The notes: a model not told the origin generated them from the sequence alone. A stretch of DNA of 64,000 nucleotides from Bacteroidales bacterium UBA6244 (GCA_002440885.1 DJVY01000100.1:1-64000); one strand, 5' to 3'. Positions 26,401 to 36,232 are shown, numbered from the stretch's first letter. Program-made: numbers and translations.

Positions 26401-27613
26401 CGCCTGAATGGTCTGTAAAAGTACTCGAGTTGAAATGCGCCTTTAATCCTTTATCCGAAAGGTGGAGAAGCGTTTCTCCCATGTTCCAGTTCAGGTGTTG
26501 AAGGGTAATTTTTTTCGGGTCTGAGACAAAACCCGAATCAGCAAACAGTTCTTGTAACTCGATGTTTCTTATATCGATACTGAAAATCGTGTCGTGGTTA
26601 ATCGTTTTTAAAACAAAATCAAAGTCGCTTATTTGCATCGTGTCAATCACGAGCGTCTTCACCTGTTGAAGCAGCAGGGAAGTTGGGTTTGTTTTTTGTT
26701 GTGGCGCACTGTCCTTTTTTGTCACTACCAAATGTCCGCTGTTCAGTTTTATGGCGCGAAATCCAACTATTGCCCGGGCATCGTTATTAGTAGGCCAAAG
26801 CAAGTCAACTTCCGCCTGTTTAATATATCCATTAATGGCGTTGAGATGTTGATTGTCGCCATGAGCCAGAAAGGTCATTCCATAAAAGCTAAGCCCCGAC
26901 GTGGTTGAGGAGAGCCGTAAGGAGTCGATTCGTATTTCTTCGCCTGATGGATTATTATGGATTACATTTCTTAATGCAATATCTGCTGTTTTGGAGAAAA
27001 GGAACCGGGAAGTGTCGGAGAAAAGTGCTTCGTGGGTATTAAAGTCGCGCAAGGTTATTTGATAGTCAAATTTCCATTCTGAGTTGGTGTCGTTCGTAAA
27101 TTGCTCCAGATCAACATGTCCACCTTCGATGATGAGGCATTCGATTTTACCCGGATGCCGGCTTTTTGATTCACCTTTCGTGCTAAATATAGCTGACAGA
27201 TCGACTGGATGGATTTTGGTAGCGTTGTTCTTTTCTTCTGAATTAAACTGAGCCAAAGGATTTTTTACAAGTAACATATTGGCCTGTAATTCCCGAAAAA
27301 CCGCCAGATGCCATACAGAAATGTCTTTAAGGTAAATTTCCTTAAATGACACACTTTTTATCTGAAGATTCTTTGCGGTGTCCAGCTCAAGGTTGTCGAA
27401 GTGAAGGGATAAATTTTTCAGAGTCAGGTCGGATGAAAACGGATGAAAAACAATGTCCTCCACATCCATCGAGAGGTAGGTGTGATGAGTTCGCGAAAGG
27501 GTGAGATGCAGGCTGTGACGGATTATTTCGTGACGTAGCGTAATAAGTGAACCGATGATGAGCAGGATCAGAACCATCGAAATCAAAATCACTTTAAGGC
27601 ACTTTTTTTTCAT
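23480..27613 (-). CDS. Giant AsmA-like envelope protein
   Basis: 1377 aa. A single N-terminal membrane segment (about 5-26, KVILISMVLILLIIGSLI) is followed by a very long periplasmic part made of repeating short beta-strand units with LKNLSLHFDNLEL- and IKSVSFKEIYL-like phrases, as in AsmA/TamB/DUF748 proteins that form lipid-carrying grooves between membranes. The C-terminus carries a conserved Bacteroidota-looking block around 1290-1350 (VDEKSFVFYVWKSVLSGM). The family is recognised only by architecture. It overlaps the upstream gene by ATGA, so it is translationally coupled to the nuclease-family protein. A lipid transport role is an inference; the partner's role in it is unclear. Confidence 0.65.
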   Translation of the reverse strand: MKKKCLKVILISMVLILLIIGSLITLRHEIIRHSLHLTLSRTHHTYLSMDVEDIVFHPFSSDLTLKNLSLHFDNLELDTAKNLQIKSVSFKEIYLKDISVWHLAVFRELQANMLLVKNPLAQFNSEEKNNATKIHPVDLSAIFSTKGESKSRHPGKIECLIIEGGHVDLEQFTNDTNSEWKFDYQITLRDFNTHEALFSDTSRFLFSKTADIALRNVIHNNPSGEEIRIDSLRLSSTTSGLSFYGMTFLAHGDNQHLNAINGYIKQAEVDLLWPTNNDARAIVGFRAIKLNSGHLVVTKKDSAPQQKTNPTSLLLQQVKTLVIDTMQISDFDFVLKTINHDTIFSIDIRNIELQELFADSGFVSDPKKITLQHLNWNMGETLLHLSDKGLKAHFNSSTFTDHSGELKIINLSFKDSSDKKRLATQIEIDTLAIVGLIMSKMHADQPMSLHLEIAKPHLRYVQDASTESSTTREHTIKMPDNLTIKTLNITNGTVFYEKTNQFESTTNNINVSLINNNPTTASLISDLIMSDLRITTDKVQIKNRKDKQTYNWQHAEITNNLATIQHIEIDNNKNTNLHIPQLEIRNPNLTNLLNQDHPNFGIITLYHPKFSGNIDLRESENKTHTDPVPFNEKTLLSFDGLRIVDGSVKASLLATTDTICLNSRIDLTTSGYTLTNEMNKNRISALDWAITLIDAHIAHRSGNVQAMRVRLVKADSSFTIKNLAIEEAGFKSSKFNINKLNFDELNINSLNYRQLILENQLEFGTLKVSHPTLSVDISTQPLKLETPKNEARQKTDLTRLPFAFREIQLEKMQLQIAHRDSSSAGLINIGEMDIAVSDFTGQSNTSNLANHLQLKVSDINYKNHLSQEKFQIEHLEFSPDQDQLIITGIAGDIQRTNEGKGLHEPMLSFKIDDLGISGLHLSKQWPTALAIRKIEVNNPDLSIFREQSDPPKQQSHEKIDPIKLPGMLQQLHIDTVLISNLIYNQTYSSNQHPKTTVSGLDISFNQIKIDSAGISAQNFSFIEEAAVEAGSYHIISTDSLYSTSLKRASYNFLTNTLTIDSLSVDPRYSDELFFIKARYQTDRLHLFGEKIVCQHLRTEKLIETGQIHFGSIDVFGLDARLYRDKHYPMDPKAFKKMPQAMLRETNRIFLVDSIKTHDAEIHYKEIVEKASHPGYIFFTQFNLTLYNITNDPIRLKTDSVARVVLNAKIMGQTDLQLFLFLELKSKNDAFWFTGHTGSIPFELLNPVTQNLVGIDMQGGEGRLLIPKINGDSSNTSGQVLFLYKKLRVGLYNREKATSTTGITRGMANILLNDLFIRSNNPIWLRKPKKGMVYFDRVDEKSFVFYVWKSVLSGMLSTFGVNSREQRNEKRVLMQNVQ

Positions 27614-28638
27614 TTTCCGTTTTTTAGGTCTATGTATACAGGCAGGTGATCGGCAAAGCCACCGTGATAGGTGAACCCGATATTTGTTCGGTAAGGTTGA
27701 TAACCGCCAAATTTTTTATCTTTCTCCAGGATAAAGGATTCGGAGAATATAACCCCCTTGCCCTCAACAACAGAAAGTTTTCCGCTTTCTTCCAGAAGGT
27801 TTTTCGTCACCAGCATTTGATCGAACACCGACCAATGTCCCTGGTATTTCAATGTGCCCAATACGTTTTTGTTCGTTGCCTTCATCGGCAGATTTATAAA
27901 CGTACACGCGTGACCCGGTTCAACCAGCAGCTGCATACTCTCATCTGCAGGGCTATCGTTGAAATCGCCGGTTAGTATAATATGTGCTTCAGGATTTCTG
28001 GTGCATATGGAGTCTGTAACCCTGAGTAGTTGCCTGGCTTGTAGAATTCGTTTTGGTAAGGATTCAAGTAGTCCCCTATAGCGTGAAGTCCAATGGTTTA
28101 CAATAAAGTGCAGGGTGTCGCCTTTGAGCAAACCTTTGGCGTAAACCATATCGCGTGTTTTAAATGTGCTATCGTCCGGATCGGTTACACTGATACGCTG
28201 AGCGTGGAGCAAGGTAAAAGCAGGTGAATATAAAATAGCCGCATCAATGCCTCTGAAGTCGGGCGAGTCGTAATGGATAATTTTGTAACCATGCTTATTT
28301 AAAGGTGTTTGGTTGATCAGTTGTTCGAGCACCCGGCGGTTTTCTACTTCTGCCATTCCAATAATGGCCGGGGGCGACCACCCGCCGACAGCCGTAATAA
28401 CCTTGTAAAGTGCGTTGCGTTTGGCCACAACTTTTATTGGTGTCCAGTGTAAATCGCCTCCGGGGGTGAATTCATTGTAAGTGCGTGTGGTATCGGTGTC
28501 TGCGTCGAAAAAATTTTCGACGTTATAAAACATGATTCGGTAGGAGGGAGATGGGGATGAAGCATTGTCCACCGACTGCGCAGACAGTTCAGGATGGCAC
28601 AGAAAAAAAAATATCAACCAGGTTATCGTTCGCTTCAT
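27610..28638 (-). CDS. Secreted endonuclease/exonuclease/phosphatase family protein
   Basis: 342 aa. Signal peptide at 1-20 (MKRTITWLIFFFLCHPELSA). The EEP fold signatures are visible in order: MFYNVENFFD near 36 (metal-site Asn), GMAEVENR near 95 (metal-binding Glu), the catalytic ILTGDFNDSP near 222 and GFADHLPVYIDL at the end (His/Asp pair). Members cleave DNA, RNA, sphingolipids or inositol phosphates, so the substrate cannot be assigned. Export suggests nutrient nuclease or phosphatase, or a role with the coupled AsmA-like gene. Divergent from the sigma-factor gene across a 230-base gap. Confidence 0.88.
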   Translation of the reverse strand: MKRTITWLIFFFLCHPELSAQSVDNASSPSPSYRIMFYNVENFFDADTDTTRTYNEFTPGGDLHWTPIKVVAKRNALYKVITAVGGWSPPAIIGMAEVENRRVLEQLINQTPLNKHGYKIIHYDSPDFRGIDAAILYSPAFTLLHAQRISVTDPDDSTFKTRDMVYAKGLLKGDTLHFIVNHWTSRYRGLLESLPKRILQARQLLRVTDSICTRNPEAHIILTGDFNDSPADESMQLLVEPGHACTFINLPMKATNKNVLGTLKYQGHWSVFDQMLVTKNLLEESGKLSVVEGKGVIFSESFILEKDKKFGGYQPYRTNIGFTYHGGFADHLPVYIDLKNGK

Positions 28639-28868
28639 CTTTTTTTTACAAGTTTACAAAAAAAATATCACTCGGTTTGACCATGGAATCAGAGATCACG
28701 AAAATTTTATTTGGAAATATTTCAATTTTTATTTATTTGCAAAATCACAGTTGATCAGCAAGTTATGTCTTTAGGGAAAAAAAAGTTTAAAATTGTTGAA
28801 AAATAATTTAGAAAAATGGTAGAATTTCTCATTCAAACTGCACACTATATAAATGAAGGGACCGATAA

Positions 28869-29450
28869 ATGAGAACGGAAAAGATAATAAAAGGAGTACT
28901 TGAAAGCGACCGGAAGGTGCTCGGGTACGTTTATAAGAAAAATTTTAGAATGATAGAATCATTTGTTGTGGCTAATCTGGGGACTACTGAAGATGCCTGG
29001 GATATTTTTCAGGAGGCAATGATCATTCTTTTGCAAAAGCTGAGAGAAAATCCGGAAGTCATCCATTCAAGTTTTTCAGGCTATCTGTACGGAATTGGAA
29101 AATATATCTGGTATAGTAGGATGCGCCAGATGTACAATGAGGATGGGTTAGGAGTTGAGTGGGATGAGGATTTTCTGGCGAAACATGAGTATGTTCAAAT
29201 TGTAAACGAGATAGAAGTTGTGGCGAGTCGGGAGGAGCGTGAGCGAGTGTTTCAGGAGGCTTACCTAAGTTTAAAAACAGATTGCCGAAGAATAATTGAA
29301 ATGATAATCAATGGATGCGACATAAAAGAAATTACCGAATTTATGAACTATGCTTCAATAAAGTATGCCTTCAGAAAACGACAGCAATGCAGGGAAAGGT
29401 TATTGGAGACAATAAAATCAGAATTAATAACTAAATATCAAAAGCAATGA
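28869..29450 (+). CDS. ECF-type RNA polymerase sigma factor
   Basis: 193 aa. Region 2 runs about 25-95 (AWDIFQEAMIILLQKL, the DXXQEAF-like core-binding helix, and the promoter-melting part ending YIWYSRMRQMYN). Region 4 lies about 130-185, with a helix-turn-helix around DIKEITEFMNYASIKYAFRKRQQC. Starts a two-gene unit; the stop overlaps the next start (ATGA). The next gene looks like its membrane regulator. No TAnnTTTG element was recognised upstream, which would fit autoregulation. The target genes are unknown. Confidence 0.85.
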   Translation: MRTEKIIKGVLESDRKVLGYVYKKNFRMIESFVVANLGTTEDAWDIFQEAMIILLQKLRENPEVIHSSFSGYLYGIGKYIWYSRMRQMYNEDGLGVEWDEDFLAKHEYVQIVNEIEVVASREERERVFQEAYLSLKTDCRRIIEMIINGCDIKEITEFMNYASIKYAFRKRQQCRERLLETIKSELITKYQKQ

Positions 29451-30187
29451 AAGAACTCAACAAGGACAATCAGATTGACCGTTATGTTACAGGTAAGCTG
29501 GAGGATGCGGAGCTATGGGAATTTCAACATGAAATGGAAAACGACCCAAAACTAGCGGAGGAAGTAAAGCTGCGTGCCGAAATCTATCGCTCGCTAGCCG
29601 ATACGCAAAAGATTAAATTACGCGAGAACCTTAAGGCATTAAAAAAGGAGAACAAGTCAGGCTTGCGTTTCCTGCAATCGTGGAAAGTTCGTGCCATAGC
29701 CGCAAGCATAGCCGTTTTGCTGCTTGTTGGAGCCGGACTCACTACTTCCATATTCAGGACTACAGATAACCAGGATCTTTATGCAGCCTACTTCAATCCT
29801 GAATCTTCACTGCTCTCAGTTCGTTCAGGAAGTGCAAGCGACAATACCTCGCTGAATCTTGGAATGCTTTCCTACGACCAGGGACAGTACGACGAAAGTA
29901 TCGAAATTTTTAAATCCATCCCCGACAACATTGTAGCACGGTTGTACTGCGGATTGGCTTATATGAACGTGAAAAACTACGAAGCAGCAATTGATGAGTT
30001 TAACCATGTGCTATCACATGGCGACAACTTGTTTACCGACCAGGCGGAGTGGAATATCGGGCTCAGTTACTTGGCAGACAACAAAATTGATGAAGCGAAA
30101 AAAACCTTTGCAAGCATAGCGGGTGAAAAAGGTGCTTACCAACAAAAGGCATCTGATTTACTCAAAGAGTTGAAAAACAGGCATTGA
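29447..30187 (+). CDS. Membrane TPR protein, probable anti-sigma partner
   Basis: 246 aa. Cytosolic N-terminus (1-80) with an anti-sigma-like start (DRYVTGKLEDAELWEFQHEM, zinc-free), a single membrane helix about 80-100 (AIAASIAVLLLVGAGLTTSI), and a periplasmic part with at least two TPR units about 130-240 (LGMLSYDQGQYDESIEIF; CGLAYMNVKNYEAAIDEF; IGLSYLADNKIDEAKKTF). Start overlaps the sigma-factor stop, the usual arrangement of a sigma/anti-sigma pair. Periplasmic TPRs would be the sensing part (inference). The pair stands without a third, effector gene. Confidence 0.7.
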   Translation: MKELNKDNQIDRYVTGKLEDAELWEFQHEMENDPKLAEEVKLRAEIYRSLADTQKIKLRENLKALKKENKSGLRFLQSWKVRAIAASIAVLLLVGAGLTTSIFRTTDNQDLYAAYFNPESSLLSVRSGSASDNTSLNLGMLSYDQGQYDESIEIFKSIPDNIVARLYCGLAYMNVKNYEAAIDEFNHVLSHGDNLFTDQAEWNIGLSYLADNKIDEAKKTFASIAGEKGAYQQKASDLLKELKNRH

Positions 30188-30212
30188 CCTTCTTACGCAA
30201 GCATATGGGCTG

Positions 30213-30247
30213 GGGGATCGGAAACGACAGTTTCTGATCCCCTTTTT
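30213..30247 (+). terminator. Intrinsic terminator of the sigma/TPR unit
   Basis: Stem GGGGATCGGAAAC / GTTTCTGATCCCC (one wobble), 4-base loop, five T. Confidence 0.85.
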
Positions 30248-30274
30248 GGTTGGTGGTGGATCGATAAATCTTCC

Positions 30275-30282
30275 TATTTTTG
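30275..30282 (+). promoter_or_regulatory. -7 element (TATTTTTG) of valS
   Basis: Exact TAnnTTTG match 26 bases before the ATG; a TTG at 30250-30252 is the candidate -33 element. Confidence 0.6.
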
Positions 30283-30308
30283 CCGCTTAATAAGAAATAC
30301 AACTAATC

Positions 30309-32942
30309 ATGGAGATGCCCAGCAAATACAATCCGGCGACTACTGAAGATCGGTGGTATCAGCATTGGATGCGTAAAAAGTACTTTCATTCTGAACCTGA
30401 CAATCGAGAACCTTTTACTATCGTCATCCCTCCTCCAAATGTTACCGGCGTGTTGCATATGGGCCACATGCTCAACAATACCATTCAGGATGTGCTGATT
30501 CGTCGCGCGCGTATGTCGGGCAAGAATGCCTGCTGGGTTCCCGGAACCGATCATGCATCAATCGCTACCGAGGCCAAAGTGGTGAATAAACTTAAAGCTC
30601 AGGGGATTGATAAATCGAAACTTACCCGCGAAGAGTTTATGACCCATGCCTGGGAGTGGAAAGAAAAACATGGCGGCATTATTCTGGAACAGCTTAAAAA
30701 GCTTGGGGCAAGCTGCGATTGGGATAGGACTGCTTTCACAATGGATGAATCACTCTACGAGTCTGTTATTGATGTGTTTATCGATCTGTATAACAAAGGG
30801 CTGATATACCGTGGCGTGAGGATGGTTAACTGGGATCCGGGTGCAAAAACTGCTGTTTCCGATGAGGAGGTAATCTACAAAGAGGTTAAGTCCAAGCTCT
30901 ATTACCTGCGCTACAAGCTTGAAAATGAAGATGATTATATTCAGATTGCGACCACACGCCCGGAAACTATCCTGGGAGATACCGGTGTATGCGTTCACCC
31001 TGAAGATGAACGCTACTTTAAATATCATGGTAAAAAAGTGATAGTGCCTTTGATTAACCGTGCTGTGCCAGTTATTCTGGATGAGTATGTCGACCGCGAA
31101 TTTGGAACGGGAGCGCTGAAAGTTACTCCATCGCATGACATCAATGACTACGAGTTGGGTATTAAGCACAAACTTGAAGCCATCGATATTTTCAATGACG
31201 ATGGTACTTTGCATCCCAGAGCGGAATTGTACGTTGGGATGGATCGGTTCGAGGTGCGGAAAGTCATTGTGGTAGACTTGGAGAAATCAGGTAACCTGGT
31301 AAAAACTGAAGATTATATAAACAAGGTTGGGTACTCTGAGCGAACAGATGAAGTAATCGAGCCTAAATTGTCGTTGCAGTGGTTTTTGAAAATGAGCGAG
31401 TTGGCTAAACCCGCCCTCGAGGTGGTGATGTCGGATGAAATCACTTTCTATCCTGCAAAATTTAAAAATACCTACCGCCATTGGATGGAGAACGTACGCG
31501 ACTGGAACATAAGCAGGCAGCTCTGGTGGGGTCAGCAGATTCCGGTTTATTACCTGAAGAATGGCGAAATGGTAGTGGCCAAATCAGCGGAGGAAGCTCT
31601 GCAAAAAGCACGGACTGAATTCAACCGACCCGATCTACAACCAGACGATTTGAAACAGGATGAAGATGTTATGGACACCTGGTTCTCGTCATGGCTTTGG
31701 CCAATAAGCGTTTTTGATGGGATAAGAAACCCGGATAACGATGAAATAAAATATTACTATCCTACCAACGATCTGATCACCGCTCCCGACATCATTTTCT
31801 TTTGGGTAGCACGTATGATCATGGCCGGATTAGAATACCGACAGCAAATTCCTTTCTCAAGTGTGTATTTCACTGGCATTGTCCGCGATAAAATCGGACG
31901 GAAAATGTCGAAAACACTTGGTAACTCTCCTGATCCTCTTGATTTAATAGCTGAGTTCGGTGCTGATAGTGTTCGCGTAGGCATGTTGCTTACTGCGCCT
32001 GCCGGCAACGACCTTCCCTTCGATCCCTCTCTCATCGAACAAGGGCGGAATTTTAGCAACAAAATATGGAATGCGCTGCGTTTGATCAAAGGATGGGAGA
32101 TCGATCCCACCCTTTCGGCTACCGAGAATAACAGGTTAGGCATACTCTGGTTTGAAAATCGATTGAACAAAGAATTGGCCACCATCGAAGATCATTTTAC
32201 CAAATACAGAATTTCGGATGCGCTGATGGCAACCTATAAGCTTATTTGGGATGATTTCTGTAGCTGGTATCTCGAAATCGTAAAGCCTGCCTACCAACAA
32301 CCTATTGATGTACAAACGCTGGAAGCTACGATCGGTTTTTTTGAAAAGCTGATGAAGATGCTCCATCCTTTTATGCCTTTTATCACTGAGGAGGTATGGC
32401 ATTTGCTACGCGATCGACAGGAGAACGACGACATCATTGTTGCTGAAATGCCTCGTTCGCAAAGCTTTGACGATAGTCTGCATGTTGCTTTTGGCCGTGC
32501 TGAACAAATTCTGGGGGGAGTTAGGGCCATACGTAAAGAAAAAAACATTCCTCAAAAAGATCCTGTTACTTTAATGGTGCAGCACGGCGAGGAGTCGGCC
32601 TGTCGTTTTTATCCGGTGGTGGCCAAACTTGGTAATGTTGATCAGATTGTGTTTGTGGATCAAAAGCCCGAGGCCTGTGTGAGCTTTATTGTAGGAGCAC
32701 AAGAGTTTTATATTCCGCTTTTAGTAGAATTAAACGTAGAAGAAGAAATGGCCAAGCTCGAAGAAGAGCTGAAATATACCCGTGGTTTTTTGAAATCGGT
32801 GATGGCTAAATTGTCGAATGAGCGTTTTGTGAACAGCGCTCCGGCTGCTGTTGTTGAAAAGGAACGACAGAAACAAGCCGATGCCGAAGCCAGACAATCA
32901 GTTATCGAGGATCAGTTGTCTGAATTGAGAAAAGTTAAGTAA
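30309..32942 (+). CDS. valS: Valyl-tRNA synthetase
   Basis: 877 aa. Charges tRNA-Val with valine, with proofreading of threonine. Class I HIGH motif is HMGH (residues 50-53) after PPPNVTGVL; the KMSKS motif is KMSKT near 534; [10 protein letters not shown] and the CP1 editing domain ([13 protein letters not shown] near 217) are also present. The C-terminal part from about 800 is the coiled-coil arm that contacts tRNA ([14 protein letters not shown]). Shorter than the 951-aa E. coli enzyme but normal for Bacteroidota. Monocistronic between two short intergenic gaps. Confidence 0.98.
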   Translation: MEMPSKYNPATTEDRWYQHWMRKKYFHSEPDNREPFTIVIPPPNVTGVLHMGHMLNNTIQDVLIRRARMSGKNACWVPGTDHASIATEAKVVNKLKAQGIDKSKLTREEFMTHAWEWKEKHGGIILEQLKKLGASCDWDRTAFTMDESLYESVIDVFIDLYNKGLIYRGVRMVNWDPGAKTAVSDEEVIYKEVKSKLYYLRYKLENEDDYIQIATTRPETILGDTGVCVHPEDERYFKYHGKKVIVPLINRAVPVILDEYVDREFGTGALKVTPSHDINDYELGIKHKLEAIDIFNDDGTLHPRAELYVGMDRFEVRKVIVVDLEKSGNLVKTEDYINKVGYSERTDEVIEPKLSLQWFLKMSELAKPALEVVMSDEITFYPAKFKNTYRHWMENVRDWNISRQLWWGQQIPVYYLKNGEMVVAKSAEEALQKARTEFNRPDLQPDDLKQDEDVMDTWFSSWLWPISVFDGIRNPDNDEIKYYYPTNDLITAPDIIFFWVARMIMAGLEYRQQIPFSSVYFTGIVRDKIGRKMSKTLGNSPDPLDLIAEFGADSVRVGMLLTAPAGNDLPFDPSLIEQGRNFSNKIWNALRLIKGWEIDPTLSATENNRLGILWFENRLNKELATIEDHFTKYRISDALMATYKLIWDDFCSWYLEIVKPAYQQPIDVQTLEATIGFFEKLMKMLHPFMPFITEEVWHLLRDRQENDDIIVAEMPRSQSFDDSLHVAFGRAEQILGGVRAIRKEKNIPQKDPVTLMVQHGEESACRFYPVVAKLGNVDQIVFVDQKPEACVSFIVGAQEFYIPLLVELNVEEEMAKLEEELKYTRGFLKSVMAKLSNERFVNSAPAAVVEKERQKQADAEARQSVIEDQLSELRKVK

Positions 32943-33099
32943 CCAAATCGCAACGGCGCATTAACTGATGCGACCTATAGTCTTTATTCAAATCAGATGG
33001 ATTCGGATTTATTAACAAAAAGAAATGGCATCCCACACAGGAACCTATAAAATGTGTTAAAAATGGAACTTACCTTTTTTAATATAAGTCAGGTTTTAC

Positions 33100-33107
33100 T
33101 ACTTTCG
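33100..33107 (+). promoter_or_regulatory. Candidate -7 element (TACTTTCG) of the DUF2723 gene
   Basis: One mismatch from TAnnTTTG, 32 bases before the ATG at 33140. Confidence 0.45.
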
Positions 33108-33139
33108 CACACATTAACTCATGATAAAGAGCGCCTCGC

Positions 33140-36100
33140 ATGAAAAATTTTAAACGAATTAATGACTATTTAGGTTGGTTGGTTTTTGCCATAGCCACCA
33201 CGGTGTATTTTTTAACCCTCGAACCGACAGCCAGTTGGTGGGATTGTGGCGAGTACATTGCAACTGCTTACAAATTACAGGTGGGTCACCCTCCGGGAGC
33301 TCCTTTGTTTCAGTTGCTTGGAAGATTTTTTTCAATGTTTGCCGGTGGTGATGTAGAAATGGTGGCTTACATGGTAAACGTCATGTCGGCCTTATCAAGT
33401 AGTTTCACCATTTTATTCTTGTTCTGGACCATCACCATGCTGGCCAAAAAGCTGATGGCAAATCATGAGAGTGGAGAAATGACGCAAGGTCAAAGTCTGG
33501 CCGTTTTGGGCGCAGGACTTGTTGGCTCATTAGCCTACACATTCAGCGATTCGTTTTGGTTTTCAGCGGTAGAAGGCGAGGTGTATGCCATGTCTTCCTT
33601 TTTTACTGCGGTGGTTTTTTGGGCCATCCTTCGGTGGGAAGAAGTTGCTGACAAGCGTACCGGTTACAGGTGGTTGTTGCTCATCGCATTTATAATTGGG
33701 TTGTCAATAGGCGTTCACTTGCTTAATTTATTGGCTATTCCGGCTATTGTTTACGTGTATTATTACAAAAAATATACCCCGTCTACCAAAGGCTTTTTAC
33801 TCGCCGGCATCATTTCTTTGTTGATTTTGGTGGCCATCATGTACATCATCATCCCGGGGATAGTCGATCTGGCTGGAGGTTTTGAACTGTTTTTTGTCAA
33901 TACTGTCGGGATGCCTTTTAATTCGGGGACAATTATCTATTTCCTGATTATAACAGCCGCCATTGTTTTTGGTCTATTATATACGCACAAAACAAATAAA
34001 ACCGCCCTTAATACAGCTATTCTGGCACTTACCTTTATTCTTATCGGATACTCGTCGTTTTTCATGCTGGTTATCAGGGCCAATGCCAATACCCCCATCA
34101 ACGAAAACGCGCCAAAGGATGCCATCAGCCTGCTCTCGTATTTAAACCGCGAACAATACGGCACTTGGCCTATATTTCATGGACAGTATTATAATGCGCC
34201 CGTAGTGAAACATGGTGATGGCAATCCGATTTACGTAAAGGATGCGGCCAAAGGAAAATATGTGATCAAGGATGACCGTAAGGGCACTGTGCCTGTTTAT
34301 GATGAACGTTTCACGACGGTTTTTCCTCGCATGTGGAGTGATCAAAAACCCGAACATATTCGCTTGTACAAGCATTTTGGCGACGTAAAAGGTGTTCCTA
34401 TACGGGTGACAAATGCCGAAGGTGAACCTGAAGTGGTTTACAAACCGACATTTGGTGAAAATTTACGTTTCTTCTTTACCTACCAGGTGAGTCATATGTA
34501 CCTGCGGTATTTTATGTGGAATTTCGCCGGAAGACAAAACGACATTGAAAGTCAGGGTGAAATCGACCACGGAAACTGGATCAGTGGAATCGGGTTTATC
34601 GATGCCTGGCGTCTGGGCGACCAAAATAACCTCCCCGACAGCATGAAGAATCCTGCCCGTGCCACCTTCTTTTTCCTGCCATTGATTTTAGGCCTTCTTG
34701 GTTTTGTTTTTCAACTTAACAAAAACACCAAAGACACTTGGGTGGTTAGTTTGCTTTTCATCATGACAGGTTTTGCCATTATTGTGTATCTCAACCAACA
34801 ACCCTTGCAACCTCGTGAGCGTGACTATGCTTATGCCGGCTCATTTTACGCGTTTGCCATCTGGATCGGGTTGGGAGTACTTTCGTTATACAGCTGGATG
34901 GAGAAGGTAATGTCGAATAAAACAGCTGCGGCTGTAGTAGTTACAGCGGTGGCTTTGCTTGCTGTTCCGGTTTTGATGGCCCAGCAAGGATGGGAAGGTC
35001 ATAACCGTTCAGGAAAATATGCTGCCCGTGATTTTGCACGTATGTACCTTGAATCGTGTGCCCCCAATGCCATATTGTTTACCAACGGCGATAACGATAC
35101 CTTCCCTCTTTGGTATGTCCAGGAGGTAGAAGGGGTGCGAACCGATGTAAGGGTTGTAAACTATATGCTTTCATCGGGTGATTGGTATGTTGATCAGATG
35201 GGACGCAAAGTTTACGAATCTGACAGGCTGCCTTTGTCTATCGATCAGGATTTCTATAATAAAAAGGCCAATTATGTACCTCTGTTTGAACGTTTAGATA
35301 CGGCCGAATTGAAGGATGCTATAGAGTTTATAAAAGATCCGGGAAAAGGCTCTAAAGTGCCGCTACAGAATGGCGACTGGATTGATTATCTGCCTGCACG
35401 TAACCTGACCTATACTGTGGATAAAGAGGCAGCAGTGCGGACAGGTACGGTTGCTCCCGAAGACAGTGACAAAATTGTTGATGTCATATCGTGGCGTGTT
35501 GCCCAAAATGGTTTGTTCAGAAACGATCTGATGTTGCTTGATCTGATTGCCAACAACAACTGGGAGCGCCCCATCTATTTTGCTAATCCGAGCAGTGTAA
35601 GCAAAGTGCTCAATGTGGACAAATATTGCCACCAGGAAGGCGTTGTTTATCGCTTTAAGCCAACACCAGCGGATGAATACATCAAACGGGTTGGAGGAGT
35701 TGATGCGGATAGAACTTATGAAGTGCTGATGAGCGAAAACGCAAGCTGGGGACGATTGAACGAGGAAGATGTTGTTGTGGACCGTGAGAGTGCCAGAAAT
35801 TCAGGGATGGCAAAACAGAACTATGTGCGGTTGGCTCAGGCTCTGATGAACCAGGGCAAGAAAGATTCGGCTGTTGCTGTTTTAGACCGCGGAATCGAGT
35901 TTTTCCCACCTGAGAAGTTCCCGTTCGATTATTACATGCTGTCATGGGCTGAATTTTACTACGAGGCCGGCGCAACAGATAGAGGGAACGATGTAGCCAG
36001 GAAGCTTACCGAGAGGTATGCTCAGGACTTGGCTTATTACAGCGCACTCCCCGATAAGTTCGCCTCCTATTATCAGGACAATGTTCAGGAAGCTATGGCT

Positions 36101-36208
36101 GTGTTGCAGCGACTGATGCAAATGACCGAACGCTATAAACAGGAGGAGTTGGGTAAAGAAATTGAAAAAACCTTCTACGATAACATGACTTCTCTGCAAT
36201 TGCAATAA
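33140..36208 (+). CDS. DUF2723 multi-pass membrane protein, candidate protein O-mannosyltransferase
   Basis: 1022 aa. The first 200 residues carry the DUF2723 signature (FLTLEPTASWWDCGEYIATA followed by HPPGAPLFQLLGRFF) and many membrane helices; further helices lie about 280-340 and 510-650, with soluble parts between. Residues about 850-1022 are helical and TPR-like (YVRLAQALMNQGKKDSAVAVL). DUF2723 is related to the human protein TMEM260, an O-mannosyltransferase, and to PMT-type GT-C enzymes; the acidic residues of the WDCGEY motif are the likely catalytic-loop residues. Bacteroidota O-glycosylate many exported proteins, so such a role is plausible. Single-gene unit with a strong terminator. 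Confidence 0.8.
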   Translation: MKNFKRINDYLGWLVFAIATTVYFLTLEPTASWWDCGEYIATAYKLQVGHPPGAPLFQLLGRFFSMFAGGDVEMVAYMVNVMSALSSSFTILFLFWTITMLAKKLMANHESGEMTQGQSLAVLGAGLVGSLAYTFSDSFWFSAVEGEVYAMSSFFTAVVFWAILRWEEVADKRTGYRWLLLIAFIIGLSIGVHLLNLLAIPAIVYVYYYKKYTPSTKGFLLAGIISLLILVAIMYIIIPGIVDLAGGFELFFVNTVGMPFNSGTIIYFLIITAAIVFGLLYTHKTNKTALNTAILALTFILIGYSSFFMLVIRANANTPINENAPKDAISLLSYLNREQYGTWPIFHGQYYNAPVVKHGDGNPIYVKDAAKGKYVIKDDRKGTVPVYDERFTTVFPRMWSDQKPEHIRLYKHFGDVKGVPIRVTNAEGEPEVVYKPTFGENLRFFFTYQVSHMYLRYFMWNFAGRQNDIESQGEIDHGNWISGIGFIDAWRLGDQNNLPDSMKNPARATFFFLPLILGLLGFVFQLNKNTKDTWVVSLLFIMTGFAIIVYLNQQPLQPRERDYAYAGSFYAFAIWIGLGVLSLYSWMEKVMSNKTAAAVVVTAVALLAVPVLMAQQGWEGHNRSGKYAARDFARMYLESCAPNAILFTNGDNDTFPLWYVQEVEGVRTDVRVVNYMLSSGDWYVDQMGRKVYESDRLPLSIDQDFYNKKANYVPLFERLDTAELKDAIEFIKDPGKGSKVPLQNGDWIDYLPARNLTYTVDKEAAVRTGTVAPEDSDKIVDVISWRVAQNGLFRNDLMLLDLIANNNWERPIYFANPSSVSKVLNVDKYCHQEGVVYRFKPTPADEYIKRVGGVDADRTYEVLMSENASWGRLNEEDVVVDRESARNSGMAKQNYVRLAQALMNQGKKDSAVAVLDRGIEFFPPEKFPFDYYMLSWAEFYYEAGATDRGNDVARKLTERYAQDLAYYSALPDKFASYYQDNVQEAMAVLQRLMQMTERYKQEELGKEIEKTFYDNMTSLQLQ

Positions 36209-36232
36209 AAGGTCATTACTAAAAATAAAAAT

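Noticed and set aside
30750..31214. Antisense frame of 154 codons opposite valS
   Set aside because: Fully inside valS, whose frame is certain; no supporting signal.
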